A program made the translations under genes and the position numbers. Shown piece by piece: positions 10,571 to 21,796 of a stretch of DNA of 64,000 bases. The notes beneath the pieces were generated by a model that was given only the letters and a program-made list of their open reading frames with translations, ran no database searches and was not told the DNA's origin. Numbering within the stretch: the first letter of the stretch is position 1; every line of letters begins with the position of its first letter. Location: the NCBI GenBank assembly GCA_016719465.1, contig JADJYY010000001.1, forward strand, positions 1 to 64,000, given 5' to 3'. This DNA is from Hydrogenophilales bacterium (GTDB taxonomy: Bacteria > Pseudomonadota > Gammaproteobacteria > Burkholderiales > Thiobacillaceae).

Positions 10571-10683
10571 GGCGCCGCGTTCATGTTTCTGGCCGATGCG
10601 GGGCATCGGGGTGGCCAATACATTGAAATCAGGGTGACGATACCGTTACCTGTTTGAAGACATCCAACTCTCAGGAGCACATC

Positions 10684-10944
10684 ATGAAATCACAACAAGG
10701 TTTTGCATTCATTGCTGGCACTGCTTGGCTGGCTGCCGCGGTTGCGACGGGTGGATTCGTCGCCGCTGTGGAATCCGGGACAAATGATGAGACAACCGCG
10801 ACAGCGCAGAACCAAGCGCAACCGAGTAACACGGTGGCCGCGGTTTCCCCTTCACCGCAAGAAAGCTCGGCCATTCAGCAAACAGGCTATGTAGGGACAT
10901 CCTGGAGCGCCGACCAGGATGGCGATCACTACTTCGACCAGTGA
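10684..10944 (+). CDS. Small exported protein of unknown function
   Basis: 86 aa starting at ATG 10684, preceded by an AGGAG ribosome site; the in-frame ATG at 10654 lacks one and would spoil the signal peptide. The N-terminus (MKSQQGFAFIAGTAWLAAAV) is a signal peptide or membrane anchor. The rest is low complexity, rich in Thr, Gln, Ala and Ser, ending with an acidic SADQDGDHYFDQ that resembles a calcium-loop fragment. I do not recognise a family. It sits between the hybrid kinase and the response regulator genes, so it may be a target of that system. Confidence 0.6.
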   Translation: MKSQQGFAFIAGTAWLAAAVATGGFVAAVESGTNDETTATAQNQAQPSNTVAAVSPSPQESSAIQQTGYVGTSWSADQDGDHYFDQ

Positions 10945-11020
10945 GTCGCCCATGCAAGATCGGCTTCCACACGGTGGCATCCGGCCTGTTCGGCGTTCCG
11001 GGCGCCACCGCGCCGCGCGG

Positions 11021-11653
11021 TCAGCCGAGCACTCCGTACCGGCGGGCTGCATTGGCGGCCTCGGTGCGGTTACCTACATTCAGGGCGCGAAAGATCGCGG
11101 CAATGTGCACTTTAATGGTCCCTTCACCAAGTTCCAGTTCGCGGCAGATCTGCTTGTTCGACATTCCTAGCGCCAGCAGGCGCAGTACATCGCGTTGCCT
11201 GTCGGTCAGCCTGGCCTGTGCATGATGCTCAGGCCCACTCGCGGCACCCGCCATCCGCGACATCAATAACTGCGGTGGCAGATAAACCCCCCCTGATAAA
11301 ACCAGACGGATGGCGGACTGCATCACGGCGGAACTGGAGGACTTCGGGATGAAGCCTACCGCTCCCGCCGCCAAGACATCTTCCACGCATTCCCTGTTTT
11401 CACTGGCGGAAAGCACGATCACCGGCAACTGGGGATATGCCTCGGAAACCCGTCTGATACCGGCTTGACCATCCATGCCCGGCATATTGAGATCCAGCAG
11501 CAAGATATCCGCATCCGGATGCCGCGCGGCGAGTTGCATGGCCTCCGCCAAGTCGCCCGCCTCCAACACCACCGCTCCTGCTTCCAGTTGTTGGAAAAGC
11601 AAGGCAAAGCCACCTCGGAACAGCGCGTGGTCGTCAGCCAGAATGATCTTCAT
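11021..11653 (-). CDS. NarL/FixJ-type response regulator
   Basis: About 210 aa starting at MKIILADDH; an upstream ATG at 11668 would add five residues. The receiver domain has the acidic pair ADDH, the phosphorylation site in ILLLDLNMPGMDG (about residue 54), the VIVLSAS threonine/serine region and the lysine in VGFIPKSSSS. The C-terminal LuxR-type helix-turn-helix is complete: LTDRQRDVLRLLALG, then GEGTIKVHIAAIFRALNVGNR. It is a DNA-binding regulator probably phosphorylated by the hybrid kinase at 8.3-10.4 kb. It converges with the small exported protein gene. Confidence 0.92.
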   Translation of the reverse strand: MKIILADDHALFRGGFALLFQQLEAGAVVLEAGDLAEAMQLAARHPDADILLLDLNMPGMDGQAGIRRVSEAYPQLPVIVLSASENRECVEDVLAAGAVGFIPKSSSSAVMQSAIRLVLSGGVYLPPQLLMSRMAGAASGPEHHAQARLTDRQRDVLRLLALGMSNKQICRELELGEGTIKVHIAAIFRALNVGNRTEAANAARRYGVLG

Positions 11654-11886
11654 GATCATGTCCCCCATAACAAAACGTGGACGTCAATATTGTTTCCAGC
11701 AGCCAGGCTGCCATCTGTATGGTGGAAGACCCCTACCGCTAACGCATTCTCGACCGGGGCGAGGGCTGGCGCGATCCGCGTTACGACGAGTTTCTCGGCA
11801 GTAGCAGCCCATTCGAGTTCGTGTGCCATTGAGCACGCGCGGGATGCCCTGACGAGAATTCCCGGGCGCATCACCTTGAAATACCG

Positions 11887-12828
11887 CTACAGGCTGTCGG
11901 CATCGAGCAGCTTCCTGCCCATTTCAAACTCCAGCTTCTGCAATTCCCATTTCGCCTCGGCATGGGTGGATTCGAGCATCAGCGCGCGCTGAAAGGCCGC
12001 AACCGCCTGTTCTTTCCGATCCAGGCCCATACTCGCGCGGCCCTTGACCATCCACGCTTCCGGGTTGTCGGGCTCCTGGCTGATCCAGTCCTCGGCCAGC
12101 CTGCTCAACGAGTCCCAGGATTTTTTCGCGCCCAGATCGCAGGCCGCGAGGAAATGGGCGCTTTCCTTGCCCGGCTTCTCCCAAAAGGTATCGCCCGCCA
12201 CGATTGGCTGAATGTCATTCGCGGACAGGTGCCGCAGCCAGCCCACCGGCAGCGCGAAGTGGTACTTGCCGCCGGCTTTGGCCTTGAAGGTCAGAATGCC
12301 GACGAGCCTGCCCGCCTGGTCGAACAGGCCACCGCCGCTCGCGCCCCGGTCGAACCGGGCCGAGGTCTGGATAACCTTGCCGCCGTCGCACTCACAGGTG
12401 AACAGGCCGATCACTCTGCCGCGCGTCAGATTGAATTCGCCACCCGAATAGCCGACCGCGCTGACCTCCAGGCCAACCCGGGTGGCACCCGCTTCGATCA
12501 TGCTGGCCTGGCCGGCGTCATAACCCCTCGCGCGGAGAAAACACAGGTCACGATAGACATCGCGCTCATCCGAAGTGGCCAGCCAGGAATCCACTGGGGT
12601 TTCGACCCGAATCTCGCGGGCACCACGCAACACATGGCAATTGGTCACCAGGCGATCACCCCCGAGCGGCACCGCCGAACCCAGCTCGCGTCTGCCGTCA
12701 TTGCGCACCACGGTGACCTTGAGCACCCGCTGCATCCACTGCGCTTGGCTGGTATCCGGCGCGTCCACCGGCCAGGCGCGGGTTACGGACAAGCCGCAAA
12801 CCAGGGCGATCAGCGCAAGCTTCCTCAT
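11887..12828 (-). CDS. Exported trypsin-like serine protease with TPR-like tail
   Basis: 313 aa with a signal peptide (MRKLALIALVCGLSVTRAWP). The catalytic triad is readable: His65 in VTNCHVL, Asp94 in YRDLCFLRA and Ser164 in DRGASGGGLFD. This is the S1/DegP-type trypsin fold but without a PDZ domain. After about residue 215 a helical segment resembles one to two TPRs (NPEAWMVKGRASMGLDRKEQAVAAFQRALML). Probably periplasmic, substrate unknown. The 218 bp between it and the response regulator gene (11669-11886) holds no gene I can support. Confidence 0.82.
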   Translation of the reverse strand: MRKLALIALVCGLSVTRAWPVDAPDTSQAQWMQRVLKVTVVRNDGRRELGSAVPLGGDRLVTNCHVLRGAREIRVETPVDSWLATSDERDVYRDLCFLRARGYDAGQASMIEAGATRVGLEVSAVGYSGGEFNLTRGRVIGLFTCECDGGKVIQTSARFDRGASGGGLFDQAGRLVGILTFKAKAGGKYHFALPVGWLRHLSANDIQPIVAGDTFWEKPGKESAHFLAACDLGAKKSWDSLSRLAEDWISQEPDNPEAWMVKGRASMGLDRKEQAVAAFQRALMLESTHAEAKWELQKLEFEMGRKLLDADSL

Positions 12829-13032
12829 CGGCGTGCCCTCTTTATCGACGTCCCCATCTCGTTGGATGGCGATGCGGCATCCTGGCTCAATTCAACCCAT
12901 CGAGCCCACAGCACCGAAAGCGAAGACGGCCGGGGTTCCCTGGCCGTCCGCCAGCAACCCTGCCTGGCCACTCTTGAATTCCCCCGGAGGCCCTCGGCGA
13001 GAGCTGAAAATACGCGCATTCGGGCACGCACC
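12829..13032. other. Intergenic spacer after hdrC-like gene
   Basis: 204 bp between the protease gene start and the hdrC-like stop. I looked here for a remnant of dsrB, hdrB or dsrC and saw none; the reading frames present have no family signature. It presumably holds the promoter of the minus-strand protease gene. Confidence 0.4.
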
Positions 13033-13665
13033 TCACCCCTCCCCTTCCTTCCGCCTGGCTTCCAGTTCCTTCGCCTTGGCCAACATCGCGTGGATGCCCT
13101 GGGTGTCCTTGCACTTGTGGCCGGCGCCGATGGCTTCCAGGGGGTTCATGCGGCCGGCCTTGGCCAGGCCCAGGCCGATGGCGCTCATTTCCAGGAACTT
13201 CCTGATGCCGGCGAGGATGCCGTCCCTGAAGTAGAGGGTACGCGTGAGGTGCAGCTCGTTGACCCGACCGGTCTTGATGCAGTTGTCCCAGAAGGTCTTG
13301 GAAAGGTGCTGGGTGGGCTGGTTCCTGGGCGAGCGGCCCAGGCGGTAGGCGTATTCGGCGATGCCGTGCATGACGTGGGTGACCGGCACCTTGCGCGGGC
13401 AGCGCACGTAGCAGTTGTAGCAGGAGGTGCACATCCACATGCCCTGGGATTGCAGCACCTCGTCCCGCTTGCCGGCACGGATCAGCATGAAGATTTCGTG
13501 GGGGGCGTGGTCCCAGCCGTCGTGGAAGTGGGTGGGGCAGGAGCCGGAACACAGGCCGCACTGCATGCACTGCTTCACCCATTCGCCCATTTCCGCCTGT
13601 TCCTCGATTTCCCTGAGGAAGTTGTTGCGGTAGCGGTCCGCCATCTGCTGGTTCAGGTCGCTCAT
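13033..13665 (-). CDS. HdrC-like double [4Fe-4S] protein
   Basis: 210 aa with two CxxCxxC...CP motifs: Cys33, 36, 39, 43 in CMQCGLCSGSCPT and Cys79, 82, 85, 89 in CTSCYNCYVRCPR. The layout matches HdrC, the electron-transfer subunit of heterodisulfide reductases and of related sulfur-oxidation (sHdr) and Qmo complexes. The protein is soluble with no membrane HdrE-like domain, so it is not QmoC. No HdrA or HdrB gene is present. It is the third gene of the unit dsrA-VOC-hdrC, hinting at redox work linked to sulfur metabolism, but that link is inference. Confidence 0.8.
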   Translation of the reverse strand: MSDLNQQMADRYRNNFLREIEEQAEMGEWVKQCMQCGLCSGSCPTHFHDGWDHAPHEIFMLIRAGKRDEVLQSQGMWMCTSCYNCYVRCPRKVPVTHVMHGIAEYAYRLGRSPRNQPTQHLSKTFWDNCIKTGRVNELHLTRTLYFRDGILAGIRKFLEMSAIGLGLAKAGRMNPLEAIGAGHKCKDTQGIHAMLAKAKELEARRKEGEG

Positions 13666-13714
13666 CTATTTCTCCCGCGCCGGGAGCCTCGGCGGGCACA
13701 TGTATGCCGGGCCT

Positions 13715-14092
13715 TCAGGCCGCCGAACAGAACCACAGCTTGTTGCCTTCGCTGTCGAGGAATGCGCCCACCAGGGCGCCGCCGTAGCGCTCGACCGGAT
13801 CGCTGATGGTGACGCCGTGATGACGCAGGGCGCGCTCGGTTTCCCGGGCATTTTCCACCTCCAGCGTGACGCGGGGATTGGGGGCGTCGGTGGGCTTGCC
13901 ATACCAATCCTCCTTGAACATGAGGATGGTGTCTCCCAGCAGGCAGCCCACCTGGACGCCATCCTCCATGGCGGGGGACAGGCCCAGGGTCTCGCCATAG
14001 AAATGGCGGGCGCGGAGGGCATTCGCCACGGCCAGGGCGACGCCCTTGATCCGCTTGAAGCCCAGGGTGGGGGTTGGACTGGCGCTTTCCAT
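13715..14092 (-). CDS. VOC (glyoxalase/bleomycin resistance) superfamily protein
   Basis: 125 aa starting at MESASPTPTLG; the longer upstream frame is arginine-rich noncoding. The fold pattern is that of vicinal-oxygen-chelate proteins: an N-terminal VALAVANALRARHFYGETLGL and a C-terminal GGALVGAFLDSEGNKLWF. The metal-ligand set is incomplete to my eye, so an enzymatic role is unsure. It is inserted between dsrA and the hdrC-like gene, 49 bp from the latter and 25 bp from dsrA. I cannot name a substrate. Confidence 0.75.
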   Translation of the reverse strand: MESASPTPTLGFKRIKGVALAVANALRARHFYGETLGLSPAMEDGVQVGCLLGDTILMFKEDWYGKPTDAPNPRVTLEVENARETERALRHHGVTISDPVERYGGALVGAFLDSEGNKLWFCSAA

Positions 14093-14117
14093 GGTTGCTC
14101 CTTGGCCCGCGCGGGTA

Positions 14118-15449
14118 TCAGGCCGCCTGCGCGAACCCGCCCTCCGCCTGTCGGCTCGCGGCTTCCGCCTTGCGGGCATACCACCTTTCGGCCTCCTCGT
14201 TCCAGTTGTCGGTGCGGATATAGGGGTTGGTGCGGGGGTGCACGATCATGTTGGGGTCGATTTCCAGGCCGATGCCTTCCAGGAAATTCACCAGGCCGAT
14301 GCGCTCGATCATCTCGCCGGTGCGTTCGTGGTCCAGGGCGTTCTCGGCGAAGAAATCCAGCACGCCGCGGGCCAGGTCGTTGAGCTTCTCGAAGTCCGCG
14401 TCGGACTCCAGCTTCATGAAGGGGATGATGACCGTGCCCATGGTGGCGCCGATCTTCAGCACGCCCTTGCCGCCGATGAGCACCGTGACGCCCTTGTCCT
14501 TGCCGGGCAGCAAGGCGCCGGGCATGACGTTGAGGCAGTGCATGCAGCGCACGCAGTTGTGGTTGTCGATGGCCATCTCGGCATCCTCGGCGACGCGCAG
14601 CACGGTTTCGTGTTCCTTGGCCGGCGCGCCGACGTCACGCAGGGTGATGGCCTTGGTGGGGCACAGGCTGACCACCATGTTCACCAGGTCGTTCATGGTG
14701 TGGCCGGCCATCCACTCGTCGGCGATGGCCTGGTCGGCTCGTATGTTGTCGCGCCAGGTGCCGATGGTGGCCATGTCGGAGCGCTGGATCGAGTTGACGC
14801 AGTCGTTCGGGCAACCGGAGAACTTGAACTTGAACTTGTAGGGCAGCGACGGCCGGTGCATGTCGTCGATGTTGTTGTTGATGACGGTACGCAGGGCGCG
14901 CGCCTCGTCATAGCAGGACATTTCGCAGCGCGCCGCGCCGACGCAGGACATGGAGGTGCGCAACGAGGGCCCGGCGCCACCCAGGTCGAGGCCGATGGCG
15001 TTGAGCCCGTCGAAGGCCTTCTGCACGTTCTCGCTGCGGATGCCCTGGAACATGATGTCGCCGGACTGGCCGTGGAAGGCGATCAGCCCGGAGCCGCCGG
15101 TGTCCACCCAGACATCGGCGATCTTGCGCAGCAGGTCCGAGGTGTAGTGCATGCCGGCCGGGGGTTGCACGCGCAGGGTGTGGAATTCGGCCGCATCGGG
15201 GAACAGGGGCTTGCCGTCGGCATCCTTGAGTTCGGTGAAGCGGGGAATGATGCCGGCGCCGTAGCCGATCACGCCCACCGTCCCCCCCTTCCAGTAGCCA
15301 GACTTGTCGCGGTAAGAGGTTTCCAGTTGGCCGAGCAGGTCGGACATCATGGGGTTGTCGTGGGCGAGGCGCTTGAGGCCTGTCACGAAGGAAGGCCAGG
15401 GGCCGGACTCGAGTTGATCGAGAATGGGAGTGTCGGGCAAGGGTTTCAT
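14118..15449 (-). CDS. dsrA: Reverse-type dissimilatory sulfite reductase alpha subunit, orphan
   Basis: 443 aa. The opening TPILDQLESGPWPSF is diagnostic of DsrA. Siroheme-[4Fe-4S] ligands are in SCVGAARCEMSC (Cys169, 175, 179) and SGCPNDC (Cys213, 217). The inserted ferredoxin domain has Cys263 (SLCPTKA) and Cys299, 302, 305 (NCVRCMHCLNVMP). The C-terminal FLEGIGLEIDPNM and TNPYIRTDNW resemble the oxidative-type DsrA of sulfur oxidisers such as Allochromatium. DsrA works as an alpha2beta2 enzyme with DsrB, whose gene always follows in known operons; here a VOC gene follows instead. A strong AGGAGGA ribosome site precedes the ATG. Confidence 0.93.
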   Translation of the reverse strand: MKPLPDTPILDQLESGPWPSFVTGLKRLAHDNPMMSDLLGQLETSYRDKSGYWKGGTVGVIGYGAGIIPRFTELKDADGKPLFPDAAEFHTLRVQPPAGMHYTSDLLRKIADVWVDTGGSGLIAFHGQSGDIMFQGIRSENVQKAFDGLNAIGLDLGGAGPSLRTSMSCVGAARCEMSCYDEARALRTVINNNIDDMHRPSLPYKFKFKFSGCPNDCVNSIQRSDMATIGTWRDNIRADQAIADEWMAGHTMNDLVNMVVSLCPTKAITLRDVGAPAKEHETVLRVAEDAEMAIDNHNCVRCMHCLNVMPGALLPGKDKGVTVLIGGKGVLKIGATMGTVIIPFMKLESDADFEKLNDLARGVLDFFAENALDHERTGEMIERIGLVNFLEGIGLEIDPNMIVHPRTNPYIRTDNWNEEAERWYARKAEAASRQAEGGFAQAA

Positions 15450-15534
15450 GACGCGTCCTCCTGATAATCAGGCTATTAACATAGCTTTTTACTCAAGTAT
15501 TACCAGGGAAATCTAATGGGGTGGGGGTAGCCCC

Positions 15535-15831
15535 GCGTAGGAATATGTGTCAGTTAGCCGCATTGCGGCGTAACCCACTGCGAATAGAAACCCGCATCCC
15601 TCCTGGAGGCAATAAACCGAGGCATCGCGCCGGATGCGCCCACCATTCGGCGCAATACGGCTATTGCCTATTGCGCCCTACGGTCCTGCGTAGGGTGGGT
15701 TGGCCGCATTGCGGCGTAACCCACCGAATGAACCCGCATGGAGGGCAATAACCGAAGGGCATCGCGCCGGTTGCATGCCCACCATTCGGCGCAATACGGC
15801 TATTGCCTATTGCGCCCTACGGTCTACGGTC

Positions 15832-15835
<4 letters not shown>
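15535..15835. repeat. Two tandem copies of a ~150-bp intergenic repeat
   Basis: Copy A (about 15535-15687) and copy B (about 15688-15835) share the segments GCGTAGG, GCCGCATTGCGGCGTAACCC, AACCCGCAT, GGCATCGCGCCGG, and CCACCATTCGGCGCAATACG through TTGCGCCCTACGGTC. The units include the dyad GGGTTGGCCGCATTGCGGCGTAACCC, a type of dispersed palindromic repeat seen in many beta- and gammaproteobacteria. The array fills the space between der and dsrA and reaches the der stop codon. It may mark a rearrangement boundary next to dsrA. Confidence 0.8.
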
Positions 15836-17250
<1,415 letters not shown>

Positions 17251-17254
17251 GAAA

Positions 17255-17329
17255 TCCAGTTGTCAGTTTTCAGTCGGCAGTAGCCAGTTCGCCGTTGCCG
17301 CCAACTGATCACCGCCAACTGACAACTCA
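17255..17329. repeat. Degenerate heptad-repeat hairpin between bamB and der
   Basis: The left arm consists of 7-bp units each starting CAGT (CAGTTGT, CAGTTTT, CAGTCGG, CAGTAGC, CAGTTCG). The right arm carries the complementary type CAACTGA / CAACTCA units. Together they can fold into an imperfect stem loop. It is one of at least five such period-7 arrays in the window. Function unknown; attenuation or mRNA stabilisation are possibilities. Confidence 0.75.
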
Positions 17330-18502
17330 TTGAATCTTGAGCGCATACACCCCGCCATCGGCGGTCTGCGCCACCAGGCCGGATTTCAGGCGCAGCATGA
17401 CGCCGCGGATGGCGCTGCCGTCGGTGGCGGCGCGGGCGGCGAAGGCGCCGTCCTCGGCATTGATCAGGTGGACATGGCCCTGGTAGTCGCCCACCGCCAC
17501 ATAGCGATCGGCGACGGCCACCGGGCTGGAAAGCTTGCGGTCGCGTAGCTTGTCCTGCTTCCAGGGATTGGTTCCCCGGGCCTTGTCGAAGGCGGACACG
17601 ATATCGTGCTCGTCGGCCGCGTACACCAGGCGCTGGTCCATATCCACGCCGCCCAGGCCGGAGAATTCCCGGGTCCAGACGGCATTGCCGGAGGCCCGGT
17701 CGAAGCAGCCGACGCGGCCCTGGAAGGCGGCGGCGCAGATCAGGCGATCATCCAGGGACAGGGTGCCGGCGACGTCGGCGATGCGCTCCAGTTCCGTGGC
17801 GCCGCGCGGCAAGGCCACGTTGACCTCCCATTGGGGCGCGCCGTTGTTCATGGCCAGGGCGCTGAGCTTGCCGCCGGCATGGCCGGCATAGATCGCATTC
17901 GCGTCCATCGCCACATGGCTTTGCTCGCGCAGGGTAAGGGTCGGCAGGGCGCGACTGTAGGTCCAGCGCGGCTTGCCGGTCGCGGCCTCCAGCAGGGCGA
18001 TCCGGCCATCGTTGGAGCGGGCGGCAACCACGCCGTTGGCGACTTCCGGCGGCACCAGCAGTTCGCCGGACAGTTTGGCGGTCCAGGCGGGGGAGCCGTC
18101 GGCGGTCTTGAAGGCCAGCAATTCACCTTTGGGCGTACCCACCAGGACGAGGCCATCGCCGACACCGACGCCGGCGGAAATCGCCTTGCCGGCATCGATG
18201 CGCCAGACTTCCCGGCCGCTTGGGAGATCCAGCTTGGCCACCCGTCCGTCGCTGCCGGCGGCGTAAACGGCCTGGCCGTCCGTGGCCGGCGAGAAAACAT
18301 TGCTACCGGCGGCGCCGACCCGGGCGTCCCAGGCCCGGACCAGGGCGGCGCTGGACTTGAAATCCACCAGTTCGGCGGGCTTGATGACCGGCGCGCCAGA
18401 CCCGAACCAGCCGCTGAACCAGGAACAACCCGACAGCGAAAAGGCCAGGACCGCGAGCAGGGCGCCGCCGCGCGGCATGGCCCGAGACAGGGGTTTTGCC
18501 AT
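17327..18502 (-). CDS. bamB: Outer membrane protein assembly factor BamB
   Basis: About 391 aa starting at MAKPLSRAMPRGG, which gives a lipoprotein signal (AVLAFSLSGCSW). The body is an eight-bladed PQQ-type beta-propeller with repeats such as AVYAAGSDGRVAKLDLPSGREVWR and VLVGTPKGELLAFKTADGSPAW. BamB is the periplasmic lipoprotein partner of BamA in the BAM complex. It lies directly after yfgM (1 bp spacing) and before der, the conserved neighbourhood. Confidence 0.95.
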   Translation of the reverse strand: MAKPLSRAMPRGGALLAVLAFSLSGCSWFSGWFGSGAPVIKPAELVDFKSSAALVRAWDARVGAAGSNVFSPATDGQAVYAAGSDGRVAKLDLPSGREVWRIDAGKAISAGVGVGDGLVLVGTPKGELLAFKTADGSPAWTAKLSGELLVPPEVANGVVAARSNDGRIALLEAATGKPRWTYSRALPTLTLREQSHVAMDANAIYAGHAGGKLSALAMNNGAPQWEVNVALPRGATELERIADVAGTLSLDDRLICAAAFQGRVGCFDRASGNAVWTREFSGLGGVDMDQRLVYAADEHDIVSAFDKARGTNPWKQDKLRDRKLSSPVAVADRYVAVGDYQGHVHLINAEDGAFAARAATDGSAIRGVMLRLKSGLVAQTADGGVYALKIQ

Positions 18503-18503
18503 C

Positions 18504-19133
18504 TCAGCCTCCCAGGCCGTCCAGGCGAATTTCCACCAGGGGCTTGATGGGGCTCTTGTCACCCAGCTTTTCCAGGGCCAGCTTGTAGGCTTCCCGGGCG
18601 TCGGCGACCTTGCCCTGGCCCGCGAGGATATCGCCCTTGAGTTGGGCGGCCAGGCCCTGGAACGCCGGCTCGAAGGGAGCCTCCAGCTGTTTCAGCGCGC
18701 CGGGAAGGTCCTTCTGCTCGAACAGCAGGCCGGCAAGGCGCAGCCTGGCCATCTGGCGCACGCCGTCATCCCGGGCGTGTTCCAGGGCGTATTCGTACTG
18801 GGCCCGGGCGCTCTTGATGTCGCCGGTTTCATAGTTGATGTGGCCGGCCAGCCAGGCGGCGGGCGCGGCGTAGGCGCTGCGGCTGTGGTTCTCCATGATG
18901 CGGCCGGCGGCATCCTTGGCGGTCTTCAGATCGTTGAGGCCAGCGGCCTGCACCGCCTGGTCGAACAGCATGGAGGCCTCCGCCGCCTGGTTGCGCTGCC
19001 AGGTTTCCCAGGCACGCCAGCCGGCCACGGCCAGCAGGAAGATCGTCACCCCCCATATCACCTTGTTGCCGTGCTGCTTCCACCAGACTTTCGCTTCGTC
19101 CAGCTGTTCCTGTTCTTCGAGATCGAGTGCCAT
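18504..19133 (-). CDS. yfgM: YfgM-like ancillary SecYEG translocon protein
   Basis: About 209 aa starting at MALDLEEQEQLDEAKVWW; the longer frame begins inside the upstream heptad repeat. A single transmembrane helix (VIWGVTIFLLAVAGW) is followed by a periplasmic TPR-like domain. Family members interact with SecYEG and periplasmic chaperones such as PpiD. Position between hisS and bamB is the standard one. Confidence 0.9.
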   Translation of the reverse strand: MALDLEEQEQLDEAKVWWKQHGNKVIWGVTIFLLAVAGWRAWETWQRNQAAEASMLFDQAVQAAGLNDLKTAKDAAGRIMENHSRSAYAAPAAWLAGHINYETGDIKSARAQYEYALEHARDDGVRQMARLRLAGLLFEQKDLPGALKQLEAPFEPAFQGLAAQLKGDILAGQGKVADAREAYKLALEKLGDKSPIKPLVEIRLDGLGG

Positions 19134-19191
19134 GTATTGCTCCAGAAATGGGGGAAACGGGAAATGGGAAATGGGAAAAGCCAAACCGCGC

Positions 19192-20478
<1,287 letters not shown>

Positions 20479-20481
20479 ATT

Positions 20482-20566
20482 GGGTAAAGGGGGAAGGGTG
20501 AAGGGTAAAGGGTGGGGGGGCGGCAGTTGCCTTTACCCTTCACCCTTTACCCTTCCCCCTTCACTC
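20482..20566. repeat. Heptad-repeat hairpin at ispG/hisS junction
   Basis: Left arm: GGGTAAA, GGGGGAA, GGGTGAA, GGGTAAA, GGGTGGG. Right arm: TTTACCC, TTCACCC, TTTACCC, TTCCCCC. The arms are nearly perfect complements and every unit is 7 bp. The right arm is the 3' end of ispG, encoding GGRVKGEG. It has the strongest hairpin potential of the set. Confidence 0.85.
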
Positions 20567-21789
20567 ACTCCGTAAGTTCGTTGCACATAGTCCTCGACGA
20601 TGGCCTGGAAGTCCTCGGCGATGCGATCGCCCTTGAGGGTGACGGTCTTTTCGCCGTCCACGTAGACCGGGGCCACCGGGGTTTCGTTGGTGCCGGGCAG
20701 GCTGATGCCCACGTTGGCGTGCTTGCTCTCGCCCGGGCCGTTCACCACGCAGCCCATGACGGCCACGTTCATGGTTTCCACGCCGGGATACTGGCCGCGC
20801 CAGATGGGCATCTGGGTGCGCAGCCAGTTCTGGATGCTCTGGGCCAGTTCCTGGAACACGGTGCTGGTGGTGCGGCCGCAGCCGGGGCAGGCGGTGACCA
20901 GGGGCGTGAAGGAGCGGATGCCCAGGGTTTGCAGGATTTCCTGGGCCACCTGGACTTCCACGGTGCGGGATTCGCCGGGCGCGGGCGTGAGGGAGACGCG
21001 GATGGTGTCGCCGATGCCTTCCTGGAGCAGGATGGCCAGGGCCGCGGTGGAGGCGACGATGCCCTTGCTGCCCATGCCGGCCTCGGTCAGGCCCAGGTGC
21101 AGGGCGTAGTCGGAGCGGGCGGCCAGGTCGCGGTAAACCTTGACCAGGTCCTGCACGCCGGAAAGCTTGCAGGACAGGATGATGCGGTCGCCGGCCAGGC
21201 CCAGTTCCTCGGCCCGTTTCGCGGAATCCAGGGCGGAGGTGATGAGGGCATTGCGCATCACCTCCTCGGGCTCATGAGGCATGGGCCGCTTGGCGTTCTC
21301 GTCCATCATGCGCGCCAGCAGTTCCTGGTCCAGGCTTCCCCAATTCACACCAATACGCACCGCTTTTCCGTATCTCGCGGCAGCCTCGATGAGGGTGGCG
21401 AACTGCTCGTCCTTCTTGGCGCCGCGCCCCACGTTGCCCGGGTTGATGCGCAGCTTGGCCAGGGCCTGGGCGCATTCCGGCACGGCCTTGATGAGGCGGT
21501 GGCCGTTGAAATGGAAGTCGCCGATGAGGGGGGCATTGCAGCCCAGGGCATCCAGCTTTTCCCGGATGACGGGCACCGCGCGGGCGGCTTCCTCGGTGTT
21601 GACGGTGAGCCGCACCAGTTCGGAGCCGGCCTGCCAGAGGGCGTGGATCTGGGCGACGCTGCCGGCGATATCGGCGGTGTCGGTGTTGGTCATGGACTGC
21701 ACCACCACCGGCGCGCCGCCGCCGACGGGCACATGGCCCACCAGAACCTTGCGGGTCGGGCGGCGGACGATGGGACTGGTCACGGTCAT
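20533..21789 (-). CDS. ispG: (E)-4-hydroxy-3-methylbut-2-enyl-diphosphate synthase
   Basis: 418 aa. The [4Fe-4S] ligands are in ACPGCGRTTS (CxxC) and VMGCVVNGPGESKHANVG (third Cys). N-terminal barrel has PVVVQSMTNTDTAD. IspG converts MEcPP to HMBPP in the MEP isoprenoid pathway. It needs the Fe-S supply provided by operons such as suf. The C-terminal tail after QRTYGVSE derives from the adjoining repeat. Confidence 0.96.
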   Translation of the reverse strand: MTVTSPIVRRPTRKVLVGHVPVGGGAPVVVQSMTNTDTADIAGSVAQIHALWQAGSELVRLTVNTEEAARAVPVIREKLDALGCNAPLIGDFHFNGHRLIKAVPECAQALAKLRINPGNVGRGAKKDEQFATLIEAAARYGKAVRIGVNWGSLDQELLARMMDENAKRPMPHEPEEVMRNALITSALDSAKRAEELGLAGDRIILSCKLSGVQDLVKVYRDLAARSDYALHLGLTEAGMGSKGIVASTAALAILLQEGIGDTIRVSLTPAPGESRTVEVQVAQEILQTLGIRSFTPLVTACPGCGRTTSTVFQELAQSIQNWLRTQMPIWRGQYPGVETMNVAVMGCVVNGPGESKHANVGISLPGTNETPVAPVYVDGEKTVTLKGDRIAEDFQAIVEDYVQRTYGVSEGGRVKGEG

Positions 21790-21796
21790 GGGGTGG

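Noticed and set aside
11656..11874. 72-codon minus-strand frame between the response regulator and the protease gene
   Set aside because: No ribosome site, no recognisable family and it overlaps the regulator start; treated as spacer.
13033..13665. HdrC-like protein as QmoC or as a full sHdr complex member
   Set aside because: It lacks the membrane domain of QmoC, and no hdrA, hdrB or lipoate-binding protein gene is present nearby.
11962..13806. 614-codon plus-strand frame across the protease and hdrC-like genes
   Set aside because: It crosses two genes with intact catalytic and cluster motifs on the other strand and has no family features.
14118..15449. Assignment of the siroheme protein as assimilatory sulfite or nitrite reductase
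   Set aside because: The DQLESGPWPSF start, inserted ferredoxin domain and CPNDC context are those of DsrA.
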